Assembly: GCF_030445035.2 (NCBI RefSeq)
Contig: NC_080704.1
Coordinates: 27,632,499-27,696,498, forward strand
DNA: 64,000 nucleotides
Source: Dasypus novemcinctus
Taxonomy: Eukaryota; Chordata; Mammalia; Cingulata; Dasypodidae
Direction of reading: 5' to 3'
Under the pieces are notes generated by a model. The model was not told the DNA's origin. It worked only from the letters and a program-made list of their open reading frames with translations, and searched no databases. Each line of letters opens with the position of its first letter. Within the stretch, counting starts at the first letter, position 1. A program made the translations under genes and the position numbers. Shown here piece by piece: positions 35,531 to 48,095 of the stretch.

Positions 35531-36049
35531 AATCTTTATTTCCTCACCACCACCCTTTGTGACTGCTTGAGAGGCCTTTTGTTTTCTTTCCTGGGACAAC
35601 TGACAACTAATGAAAGATTTCAGAGGAAGGGTAATTTTTTTTCTAGCATGTTCACTGCAGCCATCGTGAGGACACTTGACTGGCTCAGGGGAAGATGGTG
35701 GAGCGAAACAGGTTCTGAAGTGATTACAATACCATAGTGGCAACCAATGAGTCAGTGTTCGTGAGGTTGTGGTGAAATACTTGAATCATTCCTCAAGTAG
35801 ATTAAGCAGGACTTGTTAACTAGTTGGTTGTAGGGGTTAAAACAAGGAAAGAGTTTAATTTGATTTAGAGTTGCTAGCTTGAAAAGATGCAGTGACTTCT
35901 GGTCTTGCTGTCATATATAATTCACAATCTTTTTTTTTTGTAGGTGGATGGGGAATGGTGACATTGAACTGTAAACTCCAATGAGGGCAGGGCTGCTCTT
36001 GTTTGCTGCTTACTCCACGCATACACAATGTTTTGCACATAACCTGGTA

Positions 36050-36541
36050 CTTGTGGGAGACAGAATGGCCCTCTAGAGATGTCTATGTCCTATTCCCAGA
36101 ACCTGTGACTTTGTCACCTTACATGGCAAAAGGGACTCTGCAGATGTAAGTTAAGGACCTTGGGATGGGAGATTATCCTGGATTATCTGGATGTACCTAG
36201 TGTATTCACAAGGGTCCTTATAAGGGAAAGAGGGAGGCAGGAGAGTCAGAGTCAGAGAATGAGAGAGAGAGATTTGAAGATGCTATGCTGCTGGCTCTGA
36301 AGATGGAGGAAGTATTGTGAGCCAAGGAATGCTGGCGGCCTAGAGAAGCTGCAAAAGCCAAGGAGATGGATTCTTCCCGAGAGCCTCTAGAAGGAACACA
36401 GCTTTGTCGACATCTTGATTTTAGCCCAGTGAGACCCAGTTTGGTCTTCTGACCGCCAGACCTGTAAGGTAATGAATTTGTGCTGTTTAAGCCACTCTGT
36501 TTGTGGTAATTTGTTACAGCTGCAATAGAAAACTAATAGAC
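36050..36541 (+). mobile_element. MLT1/MaLR-like LTR
   Basis: 'cttacatggcaaaagggactctgcagatgtaagttaagg', 'gattatcctggattatctgg', 'gattttagcccagtgagaccc' and 'ttgtggtaatttgttacagctgcaatagaaaactaata' are characteristic. Edges are approximate. Confidence 0.78.
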
Positions 36542-36837
36542 ATGTTATGTGTTGGATGGTGCCAGAACTAGGGAAGACTTTCATTCTGCTGCTTGCAGTT
36601 TTCCGAACCCCCTAGCTCTCTATCTGAAGAGGCATGCCTGCTTATCCAGTTTCTGGTTGAAATCGAGGGAAAAAAGCATACAAGCAGACTTTCCCAGGGC
36701 ATCTAATGCCATCCTTCTTTAATTTGACTTGACTTTTTTAGAATACTTTGTTTTCAAGATTTCAAATCTCAGAAACAAATAATTAAGAAGTGTAGAGTCC
36801 TTCAGAGTGCCAGCAGACCTAACAGGAGCTGAGCCAA

Positions 36838-37055
36838 TATAGTGGCAGGAACTCAGGCTCTGAAGCCAAACAGGCTTATTTCAAATTCCTGGGTCTTTCC
36901 CAGTTACATGAGCTTTAAAGAGTTTTAAAACCTTTCTGAGTTTCTCTTTTCTCATGTGTAAAATTGGGACCCTGAGAGTAGACTCTGGGAGATTATGGCA
37001 TGTAAGCCCTTGATATACAGTAGCACTCAAAAAACGTTAGCCATTGTCATTCTGT
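36838..37055 (+). mobile_element. MIR SINE
   Basis: 'aggctctgaagccaaacaggctta' through 'ctcatgtgtaaaattggga' to 'agcactcaaaaaacgtta' match MIR. Confidence 0.75.
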
Positions 37056-40000
37056 AAAGCTGAAGGGAAGTGGAGAGCGGGTGATCTCAGTTTACATTAA
37101 CATCTCAGTTTACACAATCATAGGGTTATCCTCTGGTTTACATTCAGGGCAGGGAGATAGAAGAGCTGAGTGTAAGCTGTGATTTGAAGGCAGAGAAGAA
37201 CTGGCAGTAGGCGTGTGCTGGGAAAATGGCAGGCCAAAAGGCTTGCAGAAATGGAATGTTCTTCCCCACCCATCCAGAGCTCTGAGGAGAAAAAAGGGAG
37301 TTGGCAGGATCCTCCTCCTCCATCCAATTAGCAGTGGCCTTGGAGAACCAACCTGTAAACAACCTTGTTAACAAGAGCTACATCTTAGTTTTGAGTTTTC
37401 CCAGAAGACAAGGTTTATCGTTCCCTTTAAATTAAATGTTATATAAAAAGTGCTGCCTAGGAACCCTTGGGCTTCCTAACATTTATATGAAAAATTACAG
37501 ATATTCTAGCAGTGACTTTAGGAATCACAGCTGCTACTTTTATCTGTTTTTTTTCCCCTTCTGTTTCTAATTCTTCCCAAGGTGAAGGACCCATTCAGCA
37601 GAGGCTTACAGTCCATTAGAACATCCGTTCAAAATTCTGGAAAGGGGAAAATCACAAGAAAATGAAGAAGTCCAAAATTTACTCACATCCATAAACTTAT
37701 AATGAAAACAACATTCAGGATCAGGCTTTGAAGGCAAAGCAAGATCTACATCATCACTCAAAGACTCAATCACACTCACTATACCATACCTGCTGAAGTA
37801 GGGAAGTGGACTAGTACTATCATGGAGAAAGATTTCCAAGGACAAGGGCTAAAACCAAAAATGTTTTTCATTATCCACAATACTCTAGTACCTAAGCCAG
37901 TCCATATATTGCATGGTTTTACAAGAATTATCAACCGTAACTCAGAAAATTAAAAATTATATTTAGCAGTCAGAAAAATAAAAATATATTTGTGTAAATT
38001 TGTGTATATATTACAATTTTATGTTGAAATACTAAAATTTTACACGTATATCTTATTTACTAGTGTACATAAATATATAATGTAAATATAAACATATAAG
38101 CTACATATAAGAAGGGAAGATAGCAGGCATTAATGTACATATAATTTTAATATTTATGTAATTTAAATATTTATATATTAAGAGTATGCCTATATTGAAG
38201 CTTACTATTTTACCTTATGCAAAGAAGTTCATGTAGACAAAATACCTCCTATTTAGTCATCCAACATTTTGAAAAGAGTAAAAACTTAGAATATTTTTTA
38301 AAGGAAAAATATGTCATCAGATCCATTTTAATAAGGCTGACTAATGTTACTAAGTATATAACACCATCTAATACTAAATTACAGTCAAAGTATATTGCTA
38401 AGAAAAGATGATAATCCCAACTATAATTTTGGTTTTGTCAGATATAAAAACTGGATATGCCTCCTGGCCTACATTTTTCTGGAAAGATCATTCATTATCC
38501 ATTCACCTGGCTCAGAGAGTCAATGCCTTGTGCCATCACCGTTTTGATAACAATCTGTTTTTACAAGGTCAAAGTATGAAGGTGGCATCTCTTGTAAGAA
38601 CCTCTCACATCTGGTGCAGGACAAACTCTAAGTGCAGCTCAAGTATTACCTTGCCCTTACTCTCTTCAAGGTGACTTTTTTCCTGTTATATTTGGAGAAA
38701 ATGGAGTTTGTCATCAGTCTGCTCCTGAGTCATCCACTTGGCACCTGCTTCGTGAGCTCCTGCTCTGGGCCACCACCTGGAGCTGTGCCTTCCTCCATGA
38801 GATGATGCTGTCACTGAGCAGTGGAGAGTCGTAAGGGATTGGCCATACTTCCTGAGTACCCTGGCCTTGATATCCTCACAACAGCAGGTGATAATACATT
38901 TAAGGCTTTACTGACCATTTTGGATAACTTAATGACAATACAAGGTAGGAAAAAATTTAACTGCTCTTATAATCCAAAGGAAAAGAACAAAGGACATATT
39001 GGGGAGGGTGGGGTCCCTTTGAAGGCCTATTCCAGTTCTTAGCCTTGCTCCCGGGCCTCTAGGTCCACTCTCCTCTCACCCTTCCAAATTTGTTCAGTAT
39101 ACACTTTCACTCCACTTTAGGAAAATACTACCTCCTACCCTCATGTATTTCACCTGAGGTATATCACCTTCTCTGGCAGACACTATCTGTGCTCCACTCA
39201 AATCCCCTTGGATCCCTTTTATGCTTTCTACACACCCCTCCTTTGCCTTCTGCATACTTTTGCTTCTAATGGGCTGTACCTGAGACTCTTTTTGGAAGCC
39301 TACTCTTGGGCTACTAAATCTGTTTTGAAGAGTCAGAAGGAGCCAGGGATGGTTAGGAAGAGAAGTATGAAAGCCCAACTTTCTGGCCTTAGGTTGAGAT
39401 AAACTCGGAGGCATAACTTACACTCTTAGAGCTCCCTTGCAGGAGCAGGCTGTGGTCGGGTCTGAGCCTGAGATCACACCCTGGCTTCCTCCCCTTCCTT
39501 GCCCTACTTCTCTATCCCTTTACAGGTCTCCTCTGAGAGCACTTACTTAAAAAACCTCTTGGCACACAAATCCTCATCTCAGGGTCAGCTTCTGGAGAGC
39601 CCACATAAAGCACATTTCTCTCCACTTTCAGCTATAGTCAAAGGCTCTGTAATTTTTGAGCAGTACAGTCTTAAAGTCCAGGAGAAAAGTCCAAGGTCTC
39701 TCGTGTAATATGCCAATTCCTTTTGAGTTCTCTGTCCGTCAGGATGGACTGAAATTGTGTGCCTTTATACTTCCAGTCCCTGGTGACCAAACTGGGCAAA
39801 ATAAACACCTGTCCCAGGAACAAAAATTAATTCTCAGCAACAGTAGATGTAAATCCTATTAAAGAGGACAAACTTTCCCAAAGGCAAGATGATTTGCAAA
39901 ACTCTTCTGCCACAAATTAACAGATTATATAATTAGGCCAAGCAGATTTCATTCCCCTTTTCCACCTCCCACCCAGATGCCAACTGTGGAGCAAGTTGCT

Positions 40001-40649
40001 ATAATGGTGCACAGGTTCAGGGCAAAACAGAAACTTTTAGTAAATGATCTCTTTATTACTTGAACTGTATAAAGAGTCCAGAGGAGCAAATAATCTCATT
40101 GCTACTTAGAAAGCACAGAGTCCAAAAGAGCAGGGGAAGAAGTCCCATCACAGCCAGTCTCCCCGGGTGGCCAAAAACTGCTCAGGTTGAGTCAATAGAT
40201 GGCAGCTCTGCTTCATATAGGAGAAGAGACCAATTTGTACTGTTGGAGTGTGGCTTTTATCCACCTGCTGACGAGAGGGTCCTGCCACTGAGAAATCCTG
40301 TTCTGATAAGCAACTGGGGTCACTTGTTCCCGGTTTCCAGGTTTAAGGCCTGGCGGGCCTTTTCAGGAGACTTACCATCTCCCCCAGGTTGGGGCATGAC
40401 ACGCAACAGAAAAGGATGTGGAGGATAGCCGCTTAACGTGCGTTTGTGGTTCCCGCAGAGGAGGAGGTGGGGTAGGCGAGGGCTGGACCATGGCGGCTTA
40501 ACAGGTCTGTGACTTCTCTAACACCAGTGGTGCACAGGAAACAAGCTCAGTACAAGCCCTTGTGGAGGAGCAAGCTGTCTACTCTGGGGACCACCTTCAG
40601 GGGTGCAAAGACACAGCAGAGGTTTTGACATTAACCGTTTTCCTTTCCA
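37056..40649. other. No convincing gene or named repeat
   Basis: The longest unassigned span of the 30-49 kb part. It includes an AT-rich block (37900-38210) and short open frames near 38408 and 39208 without recognisable products. Confidence 0.4.
37900..38210. repeat. AT-rich low-complexity stretch
   Basis: It is dominated by ATATA/TAAAT steps with no open frame or recognised repeat family. Confidence 0.6.
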
Positions 40650-40842
40650 AGTGTGGTGCCAGGACCACCAGCCTCGGCATTATCTGGGAACTGGTTAGAA
40701 ATGCAGTGTTCCTGCCCCACCCCAGACATACTGAATCAGAAACTCTGGGGGTAGGGGTGAGGTCCACCAGTCTGTGTTTTAACAAGTCTTCCAGGGATTC
40801 TGACGCACACTCAAATTTGAGAGCCATGCTTCAGTCAAAGCA
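40650..40842 (-). mobile_element. MER5A-like remnant
   Basis: 'aagtgtggtgccaggaccaccagcctcggcattatctggga', 'ctgaatcagaaactctggggg' and 'tcaaatttgagagccatg' match MER5A on the reverse strand. Confidence 0.8.
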
Positions 40843-41154
40843 GGCATTTTCTGTTTTAATTCCTGCAAACAGAAAGAGGGCATCAACATAGTGCCGTAAA
40901 CCCCTAACTAGAGTAAAGCCCTGAGATTAGGACTGAGGGCTAGGGGGGGTGTTGTTCTTCCGTTTACATAAGCAACTCAAGGCAGCTCTAAAATAAACCG
41001 GAGTAGACCCAAGAGTACTTTGTGATCTGGTGGTAGGGGAGGTGGTAATGATGGAAACATTTTACAAAGGAAAAAAAACGTTAATTGGAATCTTAAATTG
41101 CTTTTGCCTCCCAAAGGAGAGATCTGTGGTAGCTTTTCAGGCCCCAGAAAATAA

Positions 41155-41552
41155 ATTTTTTTTGTATGTTTTTTTTTTGCATCCCCACCCCTTGTGGGTT
41201 TTTGCTTGCTGTCTGCTCTCTGTGTCCATTTGCTGCACATTCTTCTATGTTTGTATTTTATTATTTTTAAAAAATTTATTTCCCCCTCATCTTGCGGCTT
41301 GCTTGCTGTCTGCTCTCTGTGTCCATTCGCTGTGTGCTCGTCTGCATTTTTGCTTGTCTTCCTTTTTTGTTGCGTCACCTTGCTGAGTCAGTTCTCTACA
41401 GCGCTTGTGGGCCGGCAGCTCTCTGCAGTGCCTGAGCTGGCAGCTCTCCACTGCATGTGCGTGAGCCTGCCTTCACAAGGAGGCCCCAGGATGCAAACCC
41501 AGGGCCTCCCAAATGGTAGGCGGGAGCCCAACTGATTGAGCCACAACCGCTT
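41155..41552 (-). mobile_element. tRNA-derived SINE with duplicated tail
   Basis: The duplication CCCCAGAAAATAA lies at 41142-41154 and 41553-41565. The reverse-strand head is at the right. The tail motif 'tgctgtctgctctctgtgtccatt' occurs twice (near 41208 and 41304), so the tail region has been duplicated. Confidence 0.87.
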
Positions 41553-41865
41553 CCCCAGAAAATAACATTTTAATCGTTAAAATTTATCATCTTACTGCAA
41601 GGAATTTATCCTTTGGGGCTCTCAAATTTTTGTGAAGCTCCAAGTAGTTGGAGGACAGGGCAAGTTTTGGGGTGAGAGATAAGGAATCCTAAAACAGAGG
41701 GTAAAAAGGGTTTGAAGGGGAGCAGAATAAAGATGAAGAAAAGGTGGGGTTGGGTTAGGGGTGGGAAGCTCAATCCTTTGCCAAGCAGATTCTTTGGGGA
41801 TGGGAGGAGAATGGGAAATGCGGTCCTGCTATTTAGAAAAGGCATTTTAACTTAAGACCCATTCT

Positions 41866-41972
41866 TTAAAAAAAAAAAAAAACAAAACTTTTTATTGTAG
41901 TAACATATATACAACCCAAAATTTCCCATTTCAGCCGCTTGCAAGTATACAATTCAGTGTTATTAATTGCAC
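41866..41972 (-). mobile_element. L1 3' tail fragment, minus strand
   Basis: An A-run is followed by 'ctttttattgtagtaacatatatacaacccaaaatttccc', the same module as at 42430. Confidence 0.6.
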
Positions 41973-42224
41973 ATAAAAAAACTCCTTTTGGGAGTATAAG
42001 TATGTAGAATTCTTAAGTAGAAAAAGGCAAAATTTTTGGCTCCTAGAGAAGTGACTTTTTTCTTTAGATGTGGAAATGAACACCCTTAGTTTTTTTTTTT
42101 CACAAGTTCTGGGTTTTGTCTTCATCATCTCTGTGCTGCTTGTGATCGTCTTGATAGTTTTCTTGATTTTTCCAGCCAGTGACATCTGCATGATTCAGAT
42201 CACCCTATGCTTCCCTAAACACAG

Positions 42225-42690
42225 CTTTTTTTTTTAAGAGAAGTTATAGGTTTACAGAAACATCACGCAAGAAATGCAGAGTTCCCATATACTCACCCTA
42301 TTATTAACACTTTGCATTAATGTGGTAAATTTGTTACAACTGATGATAGAATATTATTTTAATTGTACTATTAACTATAATCCATGGTTTATATTAGGGT
42401 TCACTGTTTTGTACTGTCCTATGTTTTAAACTTTTATTCTAGTAACATATATACAACCTAAAATTTCCCCTTTTAGCCACATCCAAATATAAAATCCAGT
42501 GCTGTTAATTACATTCATCATGTGTTACCATCACCACCATCCATTACCAAAATTTTTCCATGGTCCCAAACAGCAACTCTGTATAATTTAAGCATTAACT
42601 CCCCCTTCCCTACCCCCACCCTAGCCCCTGATAATCTGTATTCTAGTTTCTGACTCTATGAATTTGCTTAGTCTATTTATTTTATAACGG
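42225..42690 (-). mobile_element. L1 3' UTR fragments, minus strand
   Basis: 'gaagttataggtttacagaaacatcac', 'ttccatggtcccaaacagcaac' and 'ctctatgaatttgcttagtc' are reverse-strand L1 3' sequence. There seem to be two joined pieces (break near 42424). Confidence 0.7.
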
Positions 42691-43394
42691 TCAGAGCACA
42701 ACTTTTGAGGTGCTTGGTGATGAGACAAGGCAAATCTTACCGTGAGTTTACTGCTGGACAAGATGATCCAACACAGCAGGGTTAGGCCCTGTGGGGTGGA
42801 GTCTTCAGATTAACTGTCAAAGAGTAATTCAAAGGCAACTGAACTATTCAGAATTTACTAGCATTTGGGGAATATATAGGGAAGAGCAGCCCCTGGCAAG
42901 ACTCTCGCAGAGCAAAAGCCAGGGTAGGGTTTATAAAATTAAAGTCAGAAATTTTCACAAAATACTGATTTGTTGAACAAGACCAAGCTTGCCAGTTGAA
43001 AACTAGTTCATTGTAATGAAGCAGAGCACAGATGTGAATATTGCATCAGAAACTGTAGAGCCTACAAAGTCTAAAAATATTTACTATTTGGCCCTTTGCA
43101 AATAAAGTTTGCTGAATCTGTCCTAGATTGAAAAAGTACAAATGATCAGCTTTATTGTGATACCCTCTTGTGGGCGCTTCAAAACATGCATTTCCTGTAT
43201 TGAATGTAGTATTCATTCAATAAAGAGAAGCATTAAGCGTTAGACCACTAGATGGGTAACAGCTAACTCTTGTGTTGGTTTTCTCCATGTAAGTGGTTTA
43301 TCTCTGTCTGGAATGCAGAATTGCCACAGTAATGGCTAAAACATCATTTCAAAATGTCCTCCAGTAATACAAAGAACTGTTGCTATGTTTCTCA

Positions 43395-43625
43395 TTGTGT
43401 TTTTTAGACTTTATTTTTAAAGAAGTTTTAGGTTATAGAAAAGTTACATAAAAAATATAGGAAATTCCCATATACCCCAACCCCTCCCCCCTCACATTTT
43501 CCCCTATTAATAACATCTCACATGAGTATGGTGCATTATACTTGATTCTTTTTTTTGGTGGAGGACCAGGAATTGACCTCATACATGGGAAGCAGGCGCT
43601 CGACTGAGCTACTTCCACTCCTCTC
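43395..43625 (-). mobile_element. L1 3' tail fragment plus SINE head, minus strand
   Basis: 'aaagaagttttaggttatagaaaagttac' to 'cccctattaataacatctcac' repeats the L1 tail at 42225. It is followed by a reverse-strand tRNA-derived head at 43548-43618 ('gaccaggaattgacctcatacatgggaagcagg'). Confidence 0.65.
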
Positions 43626-43739
43626 TAATTGTTTTTTTAAATTTTATTTTATAGTGCCAAGCTTCAGGGTGTTAGAAGAAATATAAATATTGGGGAAATT
43701 GACCTTTTCTTTTGGTTTTAAAAATTCATTAGTGATCAC

Positions 43740-44335
43740 TTACAGGCTTGAAGATGGTTGGTTTGAAGAAAGTCAACCACCACACCAGGGAGCCAAGAGT
43801 GCCTACAACTGAAAGCAGGAGAATTGCATCCAGCATCCATGTGGAATCTAAGCCCCCTCTTGATATGGATGTGGAATGGACATAACCATTCTAAGGTCCA
43901 CAGGATGGAGGAATAGAGTATGGATTAGAGTGGACTTACTGATATTCTATTCATGAACTATTGTGATTAGTAATCAAAGAAAATGTGGCATTGGTGTGGA
44001 GAAAGTGGCCATGGTGGCTGCTGGGGGTAGGGAGTGGGAGGAAGAGATGACATGTGGGGGCATTTTCGGGACTTGGAGTTATCCTGGGTGGTGCTGCAGG
44101 GACAGTTACCAGACACTGTATGTCCTCCCATGGCCCACTGGGTGGACTGTGGGAGAGTGTGGGCTATCGTGTGGACCACTGACCATGAGGTACTCAGAGA
44201 TGTATTCACCAAGTGTAATGAATGTCTCATGATGATGGAGGAGGTTGTTGTTATGGGGGGAGGAGTGGGGTGAGGGGGTAGGTGGTTTATAAGGACCTCA
44301 TATTTTTTAATGTAACATTAAAAAATAAAGACAAA
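43740..44335 (+). mobile_element. Third copy of the 1.1-kb element, 5' truncated
   Basis: It aligns with 15825-16330 and 60585-61080 but carries 74 extra bases (43904-43977) after the shared 'tccacag'. It ends 'ggacctcatattttttaatgtaacattaaaaaataaag'. The reading frame is broken. Confidence 0.8.
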
Positions 44336-44394
44336 AAATATTTAATAATAAAAAAAGAACTCCTCTGAAGACAATTTTCAGTGGAGAGGTTAGG

Positions 44395-44855
44395 CTGCCC
44401 CTCAAAGTCTCTTAATTTGCAGCTCTGTGGGTGTGAACCCATTGTAAATAGGACCTTTTGAAATTGTTATTTTACTTACAGTATGGCCAATGGAATCAGG
44501 GTGCATTTTAGCACTTTAATCCATATTACTGGAGGCCTTATAAAGAGAAGAAATTGGAAGCCAAAAGTTGGAGAAGGCCACACAGGAAGAAGCCAGAAGT
44601 CAGCAGAAACCAGAAGAGCCCACGAAAGGAGAAGGCACTGCCATGTGATGGGAGTCAAAGATGCAAGCCAAGGAACCTCCAAGAATTGCAAGCAGCCAGC
44701 ATCAGAACACTACAGATTCTGGACGAAAGCAAGCCATGCTGATATCTTGATTTGGTACTTCTTCTAGCCTCAAAACTGTGAGCCAATAAATTCTTGTTGT
44801 TTAAGACAACCTAGTGTGTGATATTTGTCATAGCAGTCTGGCAAACTAAGACAAC
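44395..44855 (+). mobile_element. MaLR/ERVL-like LTR
   Basis: 'gtgaacccattgtaaataggac', 'gagccaataaattcttgttgtttaag' and 'atatttgtcatagcagtctggcaaactaagaca' give an LTR outline with AATAAA. No clear target duplication was found. Confidence 0.65.
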
Positions 44856-45019
44856 TAATCTTCCTAAAGTGTTCTTGCTTCTCACTACTGCCCTCAGGTC
44901 CTCCAAAATCAGGCTTCCCACACTCTTCCGTTCCCATTCTGTAATTGCTATGTCAAGCAGCTTCTGTTTTTGGAATATACTATGTTCCTGTGCCTCCATG
45001 CCCCTTCATGAGTAGCTTT

Positions 45020-46440
45020 TTCCCCTAACAGCTTTATTGAGATATAATTCATATACCAGACAGTTCACCCTTTTAAAGTGTACAAATCAATGGTTTTAGT
45101 ATATTCACAGAGTTGTGCAACCATCATCACAATTTGATTTACAGCATATTTATCACCCCTAAAAGAAATGTACCCATTAGCAGTCATGCCCCAATTTTCC
45201 CCAATACTCCTCCCTAGCTATAAGCAACCAATTACCTACTTTCTTTCTCTATGGATTTGCCTAATGTGGATATTTCAGATAAATGAAATCATACACTATT
45301 TGTACTTTTGTGTCTGGCTTCTTTCCTTTAACATAACATTGTGGTATGTATCAGTACTTCATTATTTTTTCTTGATGAATAATATTTCATTATATGGGTA
45401 TGAAGCTAGCTAGTGAGACAGGGAATCAACAGATGGATCTGGAGCCTGGCAAGAAGTCCACATGGACATCAAAAACCCCCACGATGGCTGCTGGATGACT
45501 CTCCCCAAGATTCTGCCATTCAGTATAGGATTTCCTCCAGAAGCCAGGAGAAGCCCTGGGTATTCCCCAAGGACTTTTATCATTGGGGGATTGATGGGTG
45601 GGGTAATCAATCAAAACAGCAAACAGCTGGAACTCCTCCCCTGCCATTAGCAAAGGGGTGGAATAATTAATGGTTCAAAAAGCAGGCACAAGGCCTGAAT
45701 TCACTCTATTGCCTTTGGCCCCCTGTTCCTACCCTCCACACCCAGCTCTTGACGTTTTTCCCTGCCATGGTCGCCATGCAAGTAAAACCTGGGCATTTAT
45801 AATCTATAATGGGGAACTGTAGTCTGTAAATCAGCCTGCTTTATCACTTTTCAGCCCCTTCCTCTTCACCTGGGACCCATGGTCTATTATTTTCTCCCAT
45901 TTCTTGTCACACCCTGCCCAAATAAATTACTGGCCTAACTCACCCAATGTACTCTTGAAATTCATTTCTGCAGCACAGTCAAGAACCTAGACAAAAATCT
46001 GGTAAACAGGTAGGCCACATTTTGTTTATCCATTCATCAGTTGACTGACATTTGGGTTGTTAACCACTGTTTGGCTGTTAGGAATAATGCTGCTATGAAC
46101 ATTCATGTACAGATTTTTGTGTGACCAAATGTTTTCAATTCTCTTGGATATTCCTAGGAGTAGAATTGCTAAGTCATATGGGAACTCTGTTTAACCTTTC
46201 GAGGAACTGCCAAGCTGTTTTCCAAAGTAGCTGCTCCACCGATGGTGTGTGAGGGTTCCAGTTTTCCATAACCTTGCCAACACTTATTATCCACCTTTTT
46301 GATTCTAGCCATCCTGGTGGGTGTGAAGTGGTATCTCACTGTGGTTTTGATTTGCTTTTCTCCGATGACTAATGATGTTGATGTGAAAGACACTAATGAT
46401 GTGCTTATTGGCCACTTGTTTATCTTCTTTAGAGAATGTA
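45020..46440 (-). mobile_element. L1, minus strand, split by a solo LTR
   Basis: 'acagctttattgagatataattcatatacc', 'cttttgtgtctggcttctttcc' and, beyond the LTR, 'ccacattttgtttatccattcatcagttgac' and 'ggtttccagttttcc'-like decayed L1 are colinear once the LTR is removed. Confidence 0.87.
45401..46008 (+). mobile_element. Solo LTR, ERV1-like, 608 bp
   Basis: It begins TGAAGCTAGC and ends CTGGTAAACA. The 4-bp duplication GGTA lies at 45397-45400 and 46009-46012. A TATA-like 'catttataatct' lies near 45795 and AATAAA at 45921-45926. No internal retroviral genes are present, so it is the product of LTR-LTR recombination. Cleavage near 45940 is supported by the processed copy at 62331. Confidence 0.87.
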
Positions 46441-46956
46441 TAGCTTTTTCTTTATCCTCTTTCCTTGACTCAATATGCCCTTTCCCTATTTCAGGTCCCA
46501 TCCCTGGTTTGCCAGGCAAACTTCTATTTATCCTTCAAAACCTTGCTTAATCATTATCTTCTCTCTGAGACTTTCCCTGACTCTTCCACTGTCTCCTTTG
46601 GGACACCTTTATATGCTCTACATATTTCTCTTGCAGCACTTATAACCTTGTGTTTTCAACATGTAGGAGTCAATTTCTTACCTCCATCAACTTTGGGTAT
46701 GGTCATTTGACTTGCTTTAGCCAATGGAGTGTGGACATTTATGACTTACAGCATATCCTAGCAGCAGAAACTTTAAATGCTCTTCTTGATCGTACCCTGT
46801 TCCCCTTTTGATCCTCTGCCATCCACAATGAGAACAGCTCCCAATAAAATCTGTTCTTCTGCCTTGGTTCCAGAATGAGAAGACACATGGAGATAAGTTG
46901 AACCCAGTGGAGCCCAAAGGTGCCTAACTGAGTTCTGCCAAATTATAGCCTTTTGC

Positions 46957-47118
46957 CACTCAAAATGTGGTCCATAGAGCAGCACCATCAACATCACTTG
47001 GGAGCTTGTTAGAAGTGCAGAATTTCAGGCTCCACTTCAGACCTCCTGAATCAGAATCTTCATTTTAACAAGATCTCAGGTGACTCATATGCACATTAAA
47101 TTTGAAAAGCACTATTTA
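46957..47118 (-). mobile_element. MER5A-like remnant
   Basis: 'aatgtggtccatagagcagcaccatcaacatcacttgggagcttgtta' and the end 'aaatttgaaaagcacta' match MER5A on the reverse strand. Confidence 0.75.
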
Positions 47119-47235
47119 GCCTACCCTCAGTCCTCAGTTACAGGAGCTGTTAAAATTTGGGGGGTTATATGTTTTACCAACAACAAACTGAAACATCCAC
47201 ATTGCATTCACAATCTCGACGCATAAAAAAATAAT

Positions 47236-48095
47236 CATAGCAGCAGCATTCACAGTTGCCAAAGGAAATGTACAATGGAATACTATGTTGCTGTAAGAAG
47301 AAATGAAATTGGGACATATATGATAACATGGATGAACCAAAAGACATTATGTTAAGTGAAATAAGCCAGACACAAAAGGACAAATATTGCATGGTCTCAT
47401 TAATATGAACTAAATATGAAAAACAAACACATGGAGTTAAAACCTCCAGTATAGGCAGTATAGGTTATTAGGAGATAGGAGGAGGGCTGATAAGGCATAC
47501 TGATGCTAAATGTATATAGAAGTTTTAATTAACTTGACTATAAAAGTGTGGAAATGGGTAGAGTTGATGGTAACACATTATAGTGAGTAGAACTAACATA
47601 GTTGGTTTATAAATGGGATTGTGGCTGGAAAGGGTAGTCTAGGGATGTAAATGTCAAATGTAAATGAAAGAAAGCTAGAGAATAATCTAGGGACTGGATA
47701 ACTGAATTTGGAGGTGGATGAGAATTGTTAATAGTACAAATACAAGAATATCGTTTTATGAACTAGAACAAATGTATATCACTATTGCAAGGTGTAAGTA
47801 TGTGGAGAAGCATGGGAAAATACTATTAATGTAATCTATGGACTATAGTTAACAATATTCTTGCATCGATGCCAAAGATGTACTGTGTTAATTATAGGTG
47901 GGTATGGAAAAAATATACCAAATGTACTTTATAGACCATAGTTAGTGGTAATAGTCTGATGATATTATCTCATAATCTGTAACAGATGTTCCACAACAAT
48001 GTAGTGTGTTGGTGGAATGGTATTGTATGGGAATTCCACACATGTACATGATTGTTTTGTAAGTTCACAACTTCTCTAATAAAAATATATTTTTA
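47236..48095 (+). mobile_element. L1 3' end (end of ORF2 plus 3' UTR)
   Basis: It shares 'gaaatgaaattgggacata', 'ggtctcattaatatgaactaaatatga' and 'cacaacttctctaataaa' with the copy at 2041-3247, but is shorter and less rearranged. Confidence 0.82.

Noticed and set aside
38408-39042. Possible ERV internal coding remnant
   Set aside because: A few phrases looked vaguely retroviral, but no motif, LTR pair or primer-binding site supports it.
43740-44335. Intron retained in the third copy of the 1.1-kb element (74 extra bases)
   Set aside because: The extra segment starts GATGG and ends TCAAA, not GT...AG, so a deletion in the other two copies is the better explanation.
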